Assembly: GCA_030765065.1 (NCBI GenBank)
Contig: CM060983.1
Coordinates: 45,754,067-45,818,066 of the forward strand
Origin: Deroplatys truncata
Lineage: Eukaryota; Arthropoda; Insecta; Mantodea; Mantidae
Length of the DNA stretch: 64,000 bases
Direction of reading: 5' to 3'
Shown: positions 1-10,010 of the stretch, piece after piece
Layout of the letters: every line of letters begins with the position of its first letter
Numbering within the stretch: the first letter of the stretch is position 1
The notes under the pieces: generated by a model
The model's database searches: none
Seen by the model: the letters and a program-made list of their open reading frames with translations, nothing else
What the model was told of the DNA's origin: nothing
Made by a program: the position numbers and the translations under genes

Positions 1-226
1 TCTTCCTCATTCACAAATTGCTGTGGTCAACGCTAGCCTACTGTTTTAAGATTTTGCGATTCTCGGTCTTTGTTGTGGTGGCATAAACCTGCGGCATAAA
101 ACTTTGACGCCTTCACAAGCTAAGGAACTGTGGACTTTTTTTTTTTTTTACTTTTAATAGTTTGCAACTGCTGAATGAATGTTTAGTTATTTGTTTTATA
201 ATGGCTTAGTTTGCTGTACCATCTGA
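1..226. other. Left flank of the palindromic element
   Basis: This is AT-rich sequence with no ORF and no recognised repeat. It does not match the right flank beyond the 6-bp duplication, so it is taken as host DNA at the insertion site. Confidence 0.6.
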
Positions 227-232
227 GACCCC
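227..232. repeat. Target-site duplication GACCCC (left)
   Basis: GACCCC lies directly outside the first paired base of the inverted repeat (A at 233). The same six bases in the same orientation follow the last paired base at 16657. A 6-bp duplication is the size made by Polinton/Maverick integrases of the retroviral type. Confidence 0.8.
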
Positions 233-259
233 AGTAGGATATATAGGAGAGAGCTGGCA

Positions 260-1150
260 CAGTTTTTTGCGTTTATATGGGAAAGGATAGGGAAAACGAA
301 GGTAGATGCTAGGTTGAGAGAGTCTTCAAGGAGGAAAATGCGTTTATATGGGAGAGATAGGGAATACCAGGGCTGATGCTAGGCTAATCAGATGCTAAAG
401 GAGGGAGGGATATGCTTTATATGAGACAGATAGGGAATACGTGGAGAGGTGCTAGGCTAGACAGAGGCTGAGTAATGTATGGTTTATATGAGCGGTATAG
501 GAAAACGATGAGAGGTGTTAGACTAGACAAGGCTTGAAAAGTAGTGCATGGTTTATATGAGAGATATAGGAAAACGAGGAAAGGTGTTAGGCTAGGCAGA
601 AGTCGAGGAGTAGAGTAAGGTTTATATGAGAAGTATAGGAAAACGAGGAGAGGTATTAGGTTAGGAGAATTGAGTTTGTGTTTATAAGGAGAGACGAGAA
701 AACGGAGAGAGATCCTATGCTAGGATAGACAGGTGTTAAAGTTAGGTTAGATAGGAAACCAAGGAGTGATACTCAGCTAGAGGGGGGGTAGGAGGGAATG
801 AGCTTTTGAGAGGTAGGGGATACGGGGAGTGGTGTTAGACTAGACAGGGCTTGAAACGTAGGGCATGGTTTATATGTATGAGAAGTATAGGAACAGGAAG
901 AGGGGTGCTAGGCTAGACAGAGGTTGAGGAGTAGAGTATAGTTTATATGAGAGGTATAGGAAAACGAGGAGAGGAGTTAGACTAGACAGAGGTCGAGGAG
1001 CAGAGTATGGTTTATGTGAGAGTCATAGGTAAACGAGAGAGGCGTTAGGCTAGACAGAGCTAGAGGAGTAGAGTATGGTTTATACGAGAGGTATAGGAAC
1101 AGGAGGAGAGGTGTTAGGCTAGACAGGTAGTGTAGCAGTAGGAATATGGA
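260..1150 (+). repeat. Subterminal degenerate tandem array, unit about 60 bp (left)
   Basis: A purine-rich unit of roughly 60 bp is repeated about 14 times. Its core motifs are GTTTATATGAGAG, TATAGGAAAACGAGGAG and TTAGGCTAGACAGAG. Units drift by substitutions and small indels. The array is mirrored in the right arm. There is no credible coding sequence. Subterminal tandem repeats could serve as binding sites for a transposition or replication protein, which is inference. Confidence 0.85.
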
Positions 1151-1269
1151 CTTATATACAGGAGAGATAGGGAATAGGAGGTGCTAGACTTGAAAGCGAC
1201 TTTAGAAGTGAACATAGTGGAAAACTGTTTCATGTCAATGTTCTAGACATGCCCATCACGTAACCTATT

Positions 1270-1563
1270 CAGGGAAAAGGTGACTCGTTCAGGGGAAAAA
1301 GGTGACTGCTCAGGGAAAAAGGAGACCCACAAAGGGAAAAAGTTGACTAGCAAAGGGAAAAACGTAACCAGCAAAGGGAAAAAGGCGACCAGCAAAGGGA
1401 AAAATGTGACCAGCAAAGGGAAAAAGGCGACATGCAACGGGAAAAAGGTGACCAGTAAAGGGGAAAATGTCACCAGCAAAGGGAAAAAGGTGACCACCAA
1501 AGGGAAAAAGGTGAGCCATAAAGGGAAAAAGGTGACCTGCAACGGGAAAAGCTAACCCACTAA
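1270..1563 (+). repeat. 21-bp minisatellite (left arm)
   Basis: About 14 tandem copies of a 21-bp unit with core AAGGGAAAAAGGTGACCAGC. The unit is a whole number of codons, so the array stays open in three frames: + strand 1280-1555 reading TSKGKKV repeats, and - strand 1243-1542 and 1310-1597. The open frames follow from the period and do not show that a protein is made. Confidence 0.9.
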
Positions 1564-1574
1564 CACTAACAGGT

Positions 1575-2860
1575 AAGTAATTCAGGTAGTATTGCAAGAG
1601 GCTGACTGGATCATAGCAGTGTATGATTTCACAGGTAATTCAGCTAGTATCGTATGCATTTAGGCTAATTCGTATAGTAACACAGGATAGATTCCAGATG
1701 CTAACTGCATCATGGCTCTGCATGATTTCACAGATAATTCAGCTAGTATCGTAGGTGTTTAGAGTAATTAAGCAAGTATCACAGGAGGCTAGATTCCAGG
1801 GTTGGGTATAGCATAGTTTCGTATTTCAGAGGGTATCGTAGGTATTTAGGATAATTCAAGTAACATAGGTGTTTAGAGTAATTAAGCAAGCATTACAGGA
1901 GGGTAGGTTCCAGGGGTTGGTTATAACCTAGCTTCGTATTTCACAGATAGTTCAGGTAATATCGTAAGTATTTGAGGTAATCGACAGAGCTTCACAGATA
2001 TTATTGATAATTTCGATCAGAGATTTGTATCACAGCTATTTAAGGTAAATGCAGATGATTCAGGTTGTATCAATGGTATTTGAGTCATTTTAACAGGTAA
2101 TTCTGATAGTATCACAGGTGCTCGTGCTAATTTAGAGCAGGAATTCGTATCAGAGCTAGTTAAGGTAATTTCACATGATTCGGGTAGTATCACAGGTATT
2201 TAAATCATTTTCATAGCCAATTCAGCTAGTATCGTGAGCATTTAAGCTAATTCAGCTAGTATCACAGGAGGCTAGATTCCAGAGGCTAACTGCATCATAG
2301 CTATGCATGATTTCACAGCTAATTCAGCTAGTATCGTAGGTATTTAGGCTAATTCAGGTAGTATCACAGGAGGCTAGATTCCAGGGTTGGGTATAGCATA
2401 GTTTCATATTTCAAGGTAATTCAGAGGGTATCGTAGGTATTTAGGATAATTCAAGTAACATAGATGCTTAGAGTAATTAAGCAAGCATTACAGGAGGGTA
2501 GGTTCCAGGGGTTGGTTATAGCCTAGTTTCGTATTTTACAGATAGTTCAGGTAATATCATAAGTATTTGGATAATCAGCATAGTTTCACAGATGCTCGTA
2601 ATAATTTCGATCAGAGATTTTGTATCACGGCTATTTAAGGTAAATGCAGCTGATTCAGGTTGTATCAATGGTATTTGAGTCATTTTAATAGACAATTCTG
2701 ATAGTATCACAGGTGCTCGTACTAATTTAGAGCAGGAATTCGTATCTGAGCTATTTAATGTAATTTCACACGATTCGGGTAGTATCACAGGTATTTAAGT
2801 CATTTTAACAGGCAATTCAACTAGTATCACAGGTACTCATGGTAATATAGAGAGTAATTC
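1575..2860 (+). repeat. Degenerate tandem array, unit about 30 bp (left arm)
   Basis: Dispersed-to-tandem copies of a unit like TAATTCAGCTAGTATCGTAG plus GTATTTAGGC, with higher-order blocks containing ACAGGAGGCTAGATTCCAGG. The 90-codon frame on the - strand at 2516-2788 is only a translation of these repeats. The array is mirrored at about 14030-15315. Confidence 0.8.
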
Positions 2861-3223
2861 GATTATAAAACTTTTCTCATCCAACGTTACAACAATTTAT
2901 ATACTTTTTTCTAAATCTTACAAACTTATTATATTTTAAGCACTTATTGTACGATGCGGAGAGGGATAAACTGCATATTGGTTCACAAATTGAAAAGCTT
3001 TACGTCAACATACCTTTATTTTAGTTCGTTATAGATGTCTCTCCCCTTTTATCTAGGCTTGAGACTAGCACTAGGATTGCTCCTAATGGCAGGGTTACCA
3101 CCTTCCCTTCCATCTTCTTCTTTCTTCATCAGGCGTCAGCTATCTGCATATACAGCACACAGATACCTTCTTTTTTAAGATTGTAGACTCACTAGAAAAT
3201 CTTTATCTTTAACTTACATTCTT
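2861..3223 (-). other. 3' untranslated/intergenic segment of the left polymerase gene
   Basis: This single-copy-looking stretch lies between the subterminal arrays and the polymerase stop codon. It holds the mirrored AATAAA signal at 3015-3020 and no ORF of note. Confidence 0.5.
3015..3020 (-). terminator. Putative polyadenylation signal, left polymerase gene
   Basis: TTTATT on the + strand is AATAAA in gene orientation, about 205 bp after the stop codon. The identical signal is at 13868-13873 in the other arm. Recognised by consensus only. Confidence 0.4.
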
Positions 3224-6200
3224 TTAAGCACTGTTTGTAATGGCGTAATGTCCATACGCATATGTTGTTATCCCGTCCTCAGCAATAATTCTTTTATCAT
3301 CAAACGGAGTCAATGCAATTTTATTCACTTGTACTGTAGCAAGGGCATGCTTTCGTGATAGGATCAGATTCATAGGTGTTCTGATGATTTCACTGGTTTT
3401 AAGACAGTCTGTATAGCTGTCAAACGAAATGTACTGCTTAATAGCGCTACGTTTTATACCTTTAATCTTTTTTATCATTGACCCTTGAATATCTAAGGCA
3501 TACATCTTAGGACGTAGTCCAACAAAGCGTAGGATGATTTTGCTATTAGCCTCATCTTTAAATTTTCCCAATACCTTCTTGTTCTGAGTAGAATAACATA
3601 TATGGTTGGCAGGGTAATCAGCTGTATCGAGATGTTCAAGAAAACGTAGCTTGTCCTGGTACACATCTTCAGTTGTTACACGATGAATGAACGAATCAGT
3701 GTCCATATACATAAGCTTCAGGTTTTCAGCTCCATAATAAGGCAACAAAACGTCGTAATGATAGTTATACATTAATGTCTTGGAGATGTCCAACACATTC
3801 ATACCAATGTATATAGGCTTGTTGAATACAATCTGACGAGAGGCCATATGTACAGCAGCTAGATTATCAGCATATATCGTCCTGTCGATAAACGTAGGCT
3901 TGGCGATCAGCTTCTCTAGAGTTTTTTCATTGGTCACCAGTCGTATATCCATACGATTACGCAGGTTCTCCATAGTTTTTCCAAACATAGCGTTGTTAAA
4001 GAGTTTGTAGAGATCCTTCTCGAAATCATTTGCAGCTTGTAGTCGTAGCCTGTTGTTAAATTCCACATAAGGTTTCAACCACTGAGACTGTCGGAATTGT
4101 AGCACACGATGGATTTTTGTTAGTCGTAGTCCATGACTAAGAGCTTGCTTCAAAGCCATGTAATGCACTACATACTTCTTTCGAGGTCCAAGATGAGGTA
4201 TCAGTTTCTTTGTAGATGATTCCAATGGTTTCATACACTCTGGCAGGAAAGGTAGATCGTTGTGTAGATCGTGAAGTTCTGCAGGATACTCGATGTCGAC
4301 TTCTAATATGTACCCATGAGGATCATCTTCTTGTAGTGTTTCTAAGTTGATTTCTTCAGGTGACACCCACTGAAATCCACCAAAAGGAAGGGCGTGACAC
4401 ATTGCCCACCCATATTGGTTATTTGCGTCCTCGTATGTGATAAATTGGGTCGGATCAAACTTCTCCATATAAGTGTTATTAGCCTCAGCATACCGATGAG
4501 AAACTTGGCATAAACCTCCTCTTATACCTGATTCCACCATGAGTAGTTGATCATAATCTTGTAACAGTTCCAGCTTAATTCCAGTATACAGCAACATGGC
4601 GTCCCATGTAAGACCTGGAGAGGTAAAATAATGGGCAGGATCAACTTTGTGTGTTTTAAGGGTTTGCTCTCTGAACGTCTCAAAGACATCAGCTAGAAGA
4701 AGTACATCCGAAGTTAAGTAGAGATCGCTGTACTCTCCCAGGTTTCTCACATTAAACAGCTCCCATACATTTCTAGCATGATCGTAGTCAGCATCAGTAA
4801 TTTCTTCTTCATTTAATCTATTGTAGAAGGAGTCCTTAGGAGGCAAGCAGGTCTCGTTCAGGGCATCCCATGACGTAACAAAATCATATGGAAATACACC
4901 CTTACGGGTCATCAACTTCAATTTGTCTTCTCCAAAGTACTTTAGTGTTTCAGGATACGAGGTTAGATTTTTTACCAACTTATCCAAGCTTGTACTGAGG
5001 AATCGGAAGCTATCCACAAATCGAAGCTTTATATCTCCTACATACTTGGTGAATGAGATATAGCTTTCTTCAGAGTTAGGAATTACCTCCACACGTTCAC
5101 TTGTACAACCCAGCTCCTTAACAATGAAATGAGAGTCATATCCGCTAAGGTTATGCATGAAGACTAGTATATATTTAGGTGTTTTACAGGCTAAATTACA
5201 TTCATTATGAAGACTTCCACGATATTCACCGCTGATGTGATCATGGTCGCGTACTTTATAGTTCTCTTCTGTAAAGGGTTTTCTACACAAGTAGCATGTC
5301 GTAGAAGACTCGAAATCCTTTTGCTGTTGATCCGTAAGTTTCAGAGGCTTAGCAGATTTGTATATATTACCAATCATTTTTGCAAGAGATGTAAGGTACA
5401 GCATAAACGTCTGAGCAGCATCAGCACCACGATACACATAGGGATGCTTAGGAAGATCAGTTTCGAGATGTTCAACACTGGATGTAGGTTTCACGTAAAC
5501 ACAGAAGCTCATTGGTGTGTGCTCTTGATAAGGTGTTGTATAGGAAGTTTCAGGATTGGGTGTACACGTATGGCATGGAGTGAGAATACTCTCAAAATCC
5601 GCATAGATGACATAAGGTACTTTCAGCATCCTCTCAACATTTTTAAACTGAACAATTGATTTCTCCTTGGTAGGCATAACTACCCTTGCAACACCATGTT
5701 GAATACAGACGGCTGCATGTTCTTGTAGTTTTTCCTGTCCACTTCGTCCATATCGATCATCAAAATGTGTAAAGCAGCGCTTACAAGTATAAACCCGTCC
5801 ATTATGGTTAGTTTTCTGGCGTCGAACGAGTTTCTCAAAATTCTTTATATACACGTAGTGATGTTTTCCACTGCTGTCATTCAATAGTAGCAGGTCGCGA
5901 TGTTCAGGTAGTTCAATATCAGCAACCTTTATCGGATACACTTCATGCTTCTCATCCAGCCCGAAAACGTTAATGGATATCTTGTTAAACTTCTCAAATT
6001 TAGGTATTTGAGAAAGTGGAGTAGGGTAGGAAACACAGCTGAAGTCGTACTTGTCTTGAAGTTGTTTGTATTTGTTCACACGCTGTGCATTCTCCCCTAT
6101 GAATTTAGCTAATACAGAGTACATGAAACATTTCTCGTCGCTAAAGTTCTGGATGTTTATACATGCTTTCCTTGCTTCAACAGCTGACGGTAGTGGTATG

Positions 6201-6868
6201 TAGCTACTTCCTCGTAACGGGTTGTACTTGTTGATACGAAGTCGAACTCCTTCCACAGCAAGCAAAGCCCAGCTGCTACCCTTAAGCTGAGACTCCTCCA
6301 TTTCAGTCACCAATTTCTTGAATTTCACTTCCATCGTTGAGTCCAGATCAGTTTCCAGGAAAACAGCTTGATTCCGTGTTTTAAATGTTTTGTCACAGGT
6401 TTCTCCAATACTGTTAACAAATCGACACTCAGCAAGCAGATTAATTTTAACACTCTTATGAATGCTAAGCTCTTTATGCACAGCATGGATTATACGTTGT
6501 TTTGCCTCTTGCAGATACATATTTAGGTCCTTAGCTGATTCGCATCGTATAAAATACGATTTCAATCGTCCTTCGAATGAAGTTTCGTATTCTTTCATAT
6601 CGCAGTCCTCCATTGTTGACAGCAACTGATGTTTAGTTGGCTCCAATCTTCTTTTCTTCTGAGGGCTGCTTATTTCACATATATCTTCGTGTCGCTGTCC
6701 CTTATAACAATCTTTGAAGGTTACATTACAATGTTTACATTTGAAGAGCTTCTTGCAGCTCATCTCGTGTCTTCTCTTGTCATAACCTCGGAGGAACTTC
6801 TTCCCACATTTTCCGCATGCATATCCAGTAGCGCTTGGAATAATATCCTTATACGCTGAGTTATTCAT
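3224..6868 (-). CDS. Family B DNA polymerase, protein-primed type (left copy, 1214 aa)
   Basis: Intact intron-less gene for a Polinton-type DNA polymerase B, predicted to replicate the element. In order it shows two N-terminal CCHC zinc fingers (residues 18-38 and 44-64), a basic stretch PQKKRRLEP, a long N-terminal domain, exonuclease motif I YADFE (424-426), an inserted HNH/endonuclease-VII-like finger (CYLC 525-528, DHDH 541-544, HNEC 554-557), exonuclease II NLSGYD (D578) and III YLTSD (D721). The polymerase motifs follow: A DANNQYG, B NNAMFGK, C YMDTDS, and the downstream KMY. It differs from the right copy by L for P at 568, A for P at 726, N for S in IGMNVLD, and lack of three residues (RPT) at 808-810. 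A at 726 looks ancestral because exonuclease III motifs favour small or hydrophobic residues there. The start is the first ATG, in a plausible context and shared by both copies. It is transcribed away from the palindrome centre. Confidence 0.93.
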   Translation of the reverse strand: MNNSAYKDIIPSATGYACGKCGKKFLRGYDKRRHEMSCKKLFKCKHCNVTFKDCYKGQRHEDICEISSPQKKRRLEPTKHQLLSTMEDCDMKEYETSFEGRLKSYFIRCESAKDLNMYLQEAKQRIIHAVHKELSIHKSVKINLLAECRFVNSIGETCDKTFKTRNQAVFLETDLDSTMEVKFKKLVTEMEESQLKGSSWALLAVEGVRLRINKYNPLRGSSYIPLPSAVEARKACINIQNFSDEKCFMYSVLAKFIGENAQRVNKYKQLQDKYDFSCVSYPTPLSQIPKFEKFNKISINVFGLDEKHEVYPIKVADIELPEHRDLLLLNDSSGKHHYVYIKNFEKLVRRQKTNHNGRVYTCKRCFTHFDDRYGRSGQEKLQEHAAVCIQHGVARVVMPTKEKSIVQFKNVERMLKVPYVIYADFESILTPCHTCTPNPETSYTTPYQEHTPMSFCVYVKPTSSVEHLETDLPKHPYVYRGADAAQTFMLYLTSLAKMIGNIYKSAKPLKLTDQQQKDFESSTTCYLCRKPFTEENYKVRDHDHISGEYRGSLHNECNLACKTPKYILVFMHNLSGYDSHFIVKELGCTSERVEVIPNSEESYISFTKYVGDIKLRFVDSFRFLSTSLDKLVKNLTSYPETLKYFGEDKLKLMTRKGVFPYDFVTSWDALNETCLPPKDSFYNRLNEEEITDADYDHARNVWELFNVRNLGEYSDLYLTSDVLLLADVFETFREQTLKTHKVDPAHYFTSPGLTWDAMLLYTGIKLELLQDYDQLLMVESGIRGGLCQVSHRYAEANNTYMEKFDPTQFITYEDANNQYGWAMCHALPFGGFQWVSPEEINLETLQEDDPHGYILEVDIEYPAELHDLHNDLPFLPECMKPLESSTKKLIPHLGPRKKYVVHYMALKQALSHGLRLTKIHRVLQFRQSQWLKPYVEFNNRLRLQAANDFEKDLYKLFNNAMFGKTMENLRNRMDIRLVTNEKTLEKLIAKPTFIDRTIYADNLAAVHMASRQIVFNKPIYIGMNVLDISKTLMYNYHYDVLLPYYGAENLKLMYMDTDSFIHRVTTEDVYQDKLRFLEHLDTADYPANHICYSTQNKKVLGKFKDEANSKIILRFVGLRPKMYALDIQGSMIKKIKGIKRSAIKQYISFDSYTDCLKTSEIIRTPMNLILSRKHALATVQVNKIALTPFDDKRIIAEDGITTYAYGHYAITNSA

Positions 6869-7026
6869 CTTTATTCTTGATGTAATAACGTATTAATCAC
6901 TGATCAATGAAATGTAGACCTCTTCACCTTGACACCACTTTAGAAAGCTGATTATTCTTGGAGAGAACACGATGTTAACACCTCAAGACTAATTAGCACA
7001 ATGAAGTCCAATGCCCTAGATCACCA

Positions 7027-7034
7027 TATTTATA
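7027..7034 (-). promoter_or_regulatory. TATA box of the left polymerase gene
   Basis: TATAAATA in gene orientation, 166 bp upstream of the ATG. It is the exact mirror of the right-arm promoter, with the same TTCATTG initiator-like sequence about 32 bp downstream. Confidence 0.5.
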
Positions 7035-7499
7035 GAGGGAGCACGAACCTTTTAGATCAATCATAAACTCGCTCCATAACCACCTGTATATGATCGCTCA
7101 ACGTGTACTAACCCCCCAGCCATATAACCTCAAGTCTAGAGACAGGATGTTTATGACGTCACACCCAGAGACAGGATGTCTGGCAGCATCAAACACGTTT
7201 AAACTCGTCTCATAACTACCTGCTTATGCTGTCACACCAGCAAGAGAAGTATTCCCACACGCTCATTCAGACATATATTTCAAATTCAAGCCCACCACCA
7301 CCATCACCACCTATTGTACCAAGGTTAATTCAAGCTGTATTATCACAATACTTAAAAGTAAAAGCTTAAAAGGAAACCTAGAAGATTTTCCCCCTTATTT
7401 ACTTAATTATTTCATGTTTTTATTCCCTTTTCAATTCTTCCTTTCCATCTTCTCACAGAAAGACCATTACATTTCACTACAATCATGAGAAAAGCAATT

Positions 7500-9390
7500 T
7501 TTCCAGAGTTACACAGATTCTAAGCTTCTAAATCGAACCCGGTAATACTTTTAATAAATGTATTTTAGCTCCCCAATATTAGCATCTACCATTTAATCTT
7601 TACTCGAACCTGATATGATCCATAAGCTTGAAGATATATGAAATCACCCTTCGGGATTCGATCTGAGTACTTTAAAGTAATATTTGTCACGATAACGATA
7701 TTTAAGGACTAGATACTCTGTTTGCGTTTACCTTGACATGTTTATCTAAATTAAATTACGAGTTATTAAATTTTTGCAAGTAAATTTCATTGAATCGGTA
7801 TTCGAACCCAGAACACCAGGAACAAGATAATTTATAATATTAGTCTGACATGTTAAACAAAGTTGTATGCAGTTACATCATCGATCTAAGTGATATATTC
7901 TAGTGTACAGAGGAAAATTAAGAAAGTCATTAAAAGATGGGGAATCGAACCAAGCACAACTGATTGGCAATTATATACAGCATTAATTACCCATCATAGA
8001 AGCTATCAATCATGCTTTAGTCCACTCCTCTATAATATGGGCGGAGCTTGCCGGCATAGATCAAAGAACTTTATCAGATGTCGGCATCTCTCTGTGGGCT
8101 CAAACATACATATTATTTCTACTGTTTAATCGCTTATATCTCCTGAATGAAAAGAGATAGAACAATGGGATAAAAACTAATCAATTCTTTGGAATGCGCC
8201 GCGTCATTAGGACATTGTTGCAAGTTGACCGGGATGCCTGGGTTCGAATCCTACGAGTGATTACAAATTCATCTTCTAATAACTCAGAGACTAATCAAGA
8301 TAAAGACGCCAAATAAACTTTATTACATTAATGTCATTAGGTAGTTTCTTGTAAATGTATATTTGGGTACCTTGTGTCCTGGGTTCGAGCCTAATGTTTA
8401 AATCGTCATTATCTCAGAAACTAAGAAAGCTAGAGGAATGGACCAAAGCATGTTTGATAGCTGTTATAATGCGTAATTAATACTGTATATAATTTTTAAT
8501 CAGTTGTCTCTAGTTCGAATCCCGATTTTTTAATGACTTGCTTAATTTTACTCTATACTCTAGAAAATATCACTTAAATTGATGCTGTAACTACATACAG
8601 CACCTTTAAGCATACCAAACTCATATTATAAATTAATTTGTTCTTGGTGTACTGGGTTCGAATACTGATTCGATGGAATTTACTTATAAATTTAATAACT
8701 CCTAAACCAATTAAGATAAAGACGCCAAATAAACTTTATTGCGTTTATGTTATTAGGTAGTATCTTGTGGATGTGTAATTAGATACATGACGTCCTGGGT
8801 TCGATCCTAATTTTAAAATTTTCATTATCTCGGGAACTAAGTGAGGTAGAGGAGTGGACTAAAGCATGATTGATAGCTTCTATGATGGGTAATTAATGCT
8901 GTATATAATTGCCAATCAGTTGTGCTTGGTTCGATTCCCCATCTTTTAATGACTTTCTTAATTTTCCTCTGTACACTAGAATATATCACTTAGATCGATG
9001 ATGTAACTGCATACAACTTTGTTTAACATGTCAGACTAATATTATAAATTATCTTGTTCCTGGTGTTCTGGGTTCGAATACCGATTCAATGAAATTTACT
9101 TGCAAAAATTTAATAACTCGTAATTTAATTTAGATAAACATGTCAAGGTAAACGCAAACAGAGTATCTAGTCCTTAAATATCGTTATCGTGACAAATATT
9201 ACTTTAAAGTACTCAGATCGAATCCCGAAGGGTGATTTCATATATCTTCAAGCTTATGGATCATATCAGGTTCGAGTAAAGATTAAATGGTAGATGCTGA
9301 TATTGGGGAGCTAAAATACATTTATTAAAAGTATTACCGGGTTCGATTTAGAAGCTTAGAATCTGTGTAACTCTGGAAAAATTGCTTTTC
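7500..9390. repeat. Central array of GGTTCGA (B-box-like) repeats
   Basis: Both arms and the spacer carry a repeated unit of 130-143 bp with the core GGTTCGANNCC, the consensus of the RNA polymerase III B box. On the + strand cores start near 8241, 8381, 8511, 8654, 8798, 8929 and 9071, with further, less regular ones near 9214, 9269 and 9340. On the - strand they lie near 7533, 7604, 7652, 7801 and 7943. Matches at 8241 and 8929 are perfect and others differ by one base. The units share AATAACTC, AGATAAAGACGCC and ATTAGGTAGT between cores. No full tRNA cloverleaf folds by eye, so these are repeats with a B-box-like core and not tRNA genes. Confidence 0.75.
8033..8846. other. Unpaired central spacer (loop) of the palindrome
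   Basis: This 814-bp segment has no inverted partner. It contains several of the B-box-like units in + orientation plus a unique stretch at about 8033-8160. The array runs asymmetrically through the spacer, so the spacer looks like extra repeat units retained on one side of the symmetry axis. The 79-codon frame at 7890-8129 crosses the arm boundary, resembles nothing and is not called a gene. Confidence 0.8.
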
Positions 9391-9844
9391 TCATGATTGT
9401 AGTGAAATGTAATGGTCTTTCTGTGAGAAGATGGAAAGGAAGAATTGAAAAGGGAATAAAAACATGAAATAATTAAGTAAATAAGGGGGAAAATCTTCTA
9501 GGTTTCCTTTTAAGCTTTTACTTTTAAGTATTGTGATAATACAGCTTGAATTAACCTTGGTACAATAGGTGGTGATGGTGGTGGTGGGCTTGAATTTGAA
9601 ATATATGTCTGAATGAGCGTGTGGGAATACTTCTCTTGCTGGTGTGACAGCATAAGCAGGTAGTTATGAGACGAGTTTAAACGTGTTTGATGCTGCCAGA
9701 CATCCTGTCTCTGGGTGTGACGTCATAAACATCCTGTCTCTAGACTTGAGGTTATATGGCTGGGGGGTTAGTACACGTTGAGCGATCATATACAGGTGGT
9801 TATGGAGCGAGTTTATGATTGATCTAAAAGGTTCGTGCTCCCTC

Positions 9845-9879
9845 TATAAATATGGTGATCTAGGGCATTGGACTTCATT
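9845..9879 (+). promoter_or_regulatory. TATA box and initiator of the right polymerase gene
   Basis: TATAAATA at 9845-9852 is followed 30-32 bp later by TTCATTG (9874-9880), which fits an arthropod initiator. The ATG is at 10011, giving a leader of about 135 bp. No splice site is needed. The layout is mirrored in the left arm, so the centre of the palindrome acts as a divergent promoter region. Confidence 0.5.
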
Positions 9880-10010
9880 GTGCTAATTAGTCTTGAGGTG
9901 TTAACATCGTGTTCTCTCCAAGAATAATCAGCTTTCTAAAGTGGTGTCAAGGTGAAGAGGTCTACATTTCATTGATCAGTGATTAATACGTTATTACATC
10001 AAGAATAAAG

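Larger units (their letters stand above)
233..8032 (+). repeat. Left arm of the giant inverted repeat
   Basis: This 7.8-kb stretch pairs as the reverse complement of 8847-16657. Paired coordinates sum to 16890 at the tips, 16888 at the outer gene ends and 16879 at the inner gene ends, so indels between the arms are few. The main one is 9 bp inside the polymerase gene. Pairing stops at 8032, after TCCACTCCTCTA. Confidence 0.93.

Noticed and set aside
1270-1563. CRISPR-like array
   Set aside because: The units are directly contiguous 21-mers with no unique spacers, in a eukaryotic mobile element.
2516-2788. 90-codon ORF in the left arm, also at 14100-14372
   Set aside because: It reads through the degenerate 30-bp repeat array, with no start context, motif or promoter.
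5207-5659. 150-codon ORF opposite the left polymerase gene (and its mirror at 11220-11672)
   Set aside because: It lies antisense within a well-supported coding sequence and resembles no protein. Its presence in both arms follows from the palindrome.
7890-8129. 79-codon ORF at the arm/loop boundary
   Set aside because: No recognisable domain, and the frame spans the end of the inverted repeat and part of a tandem unit.
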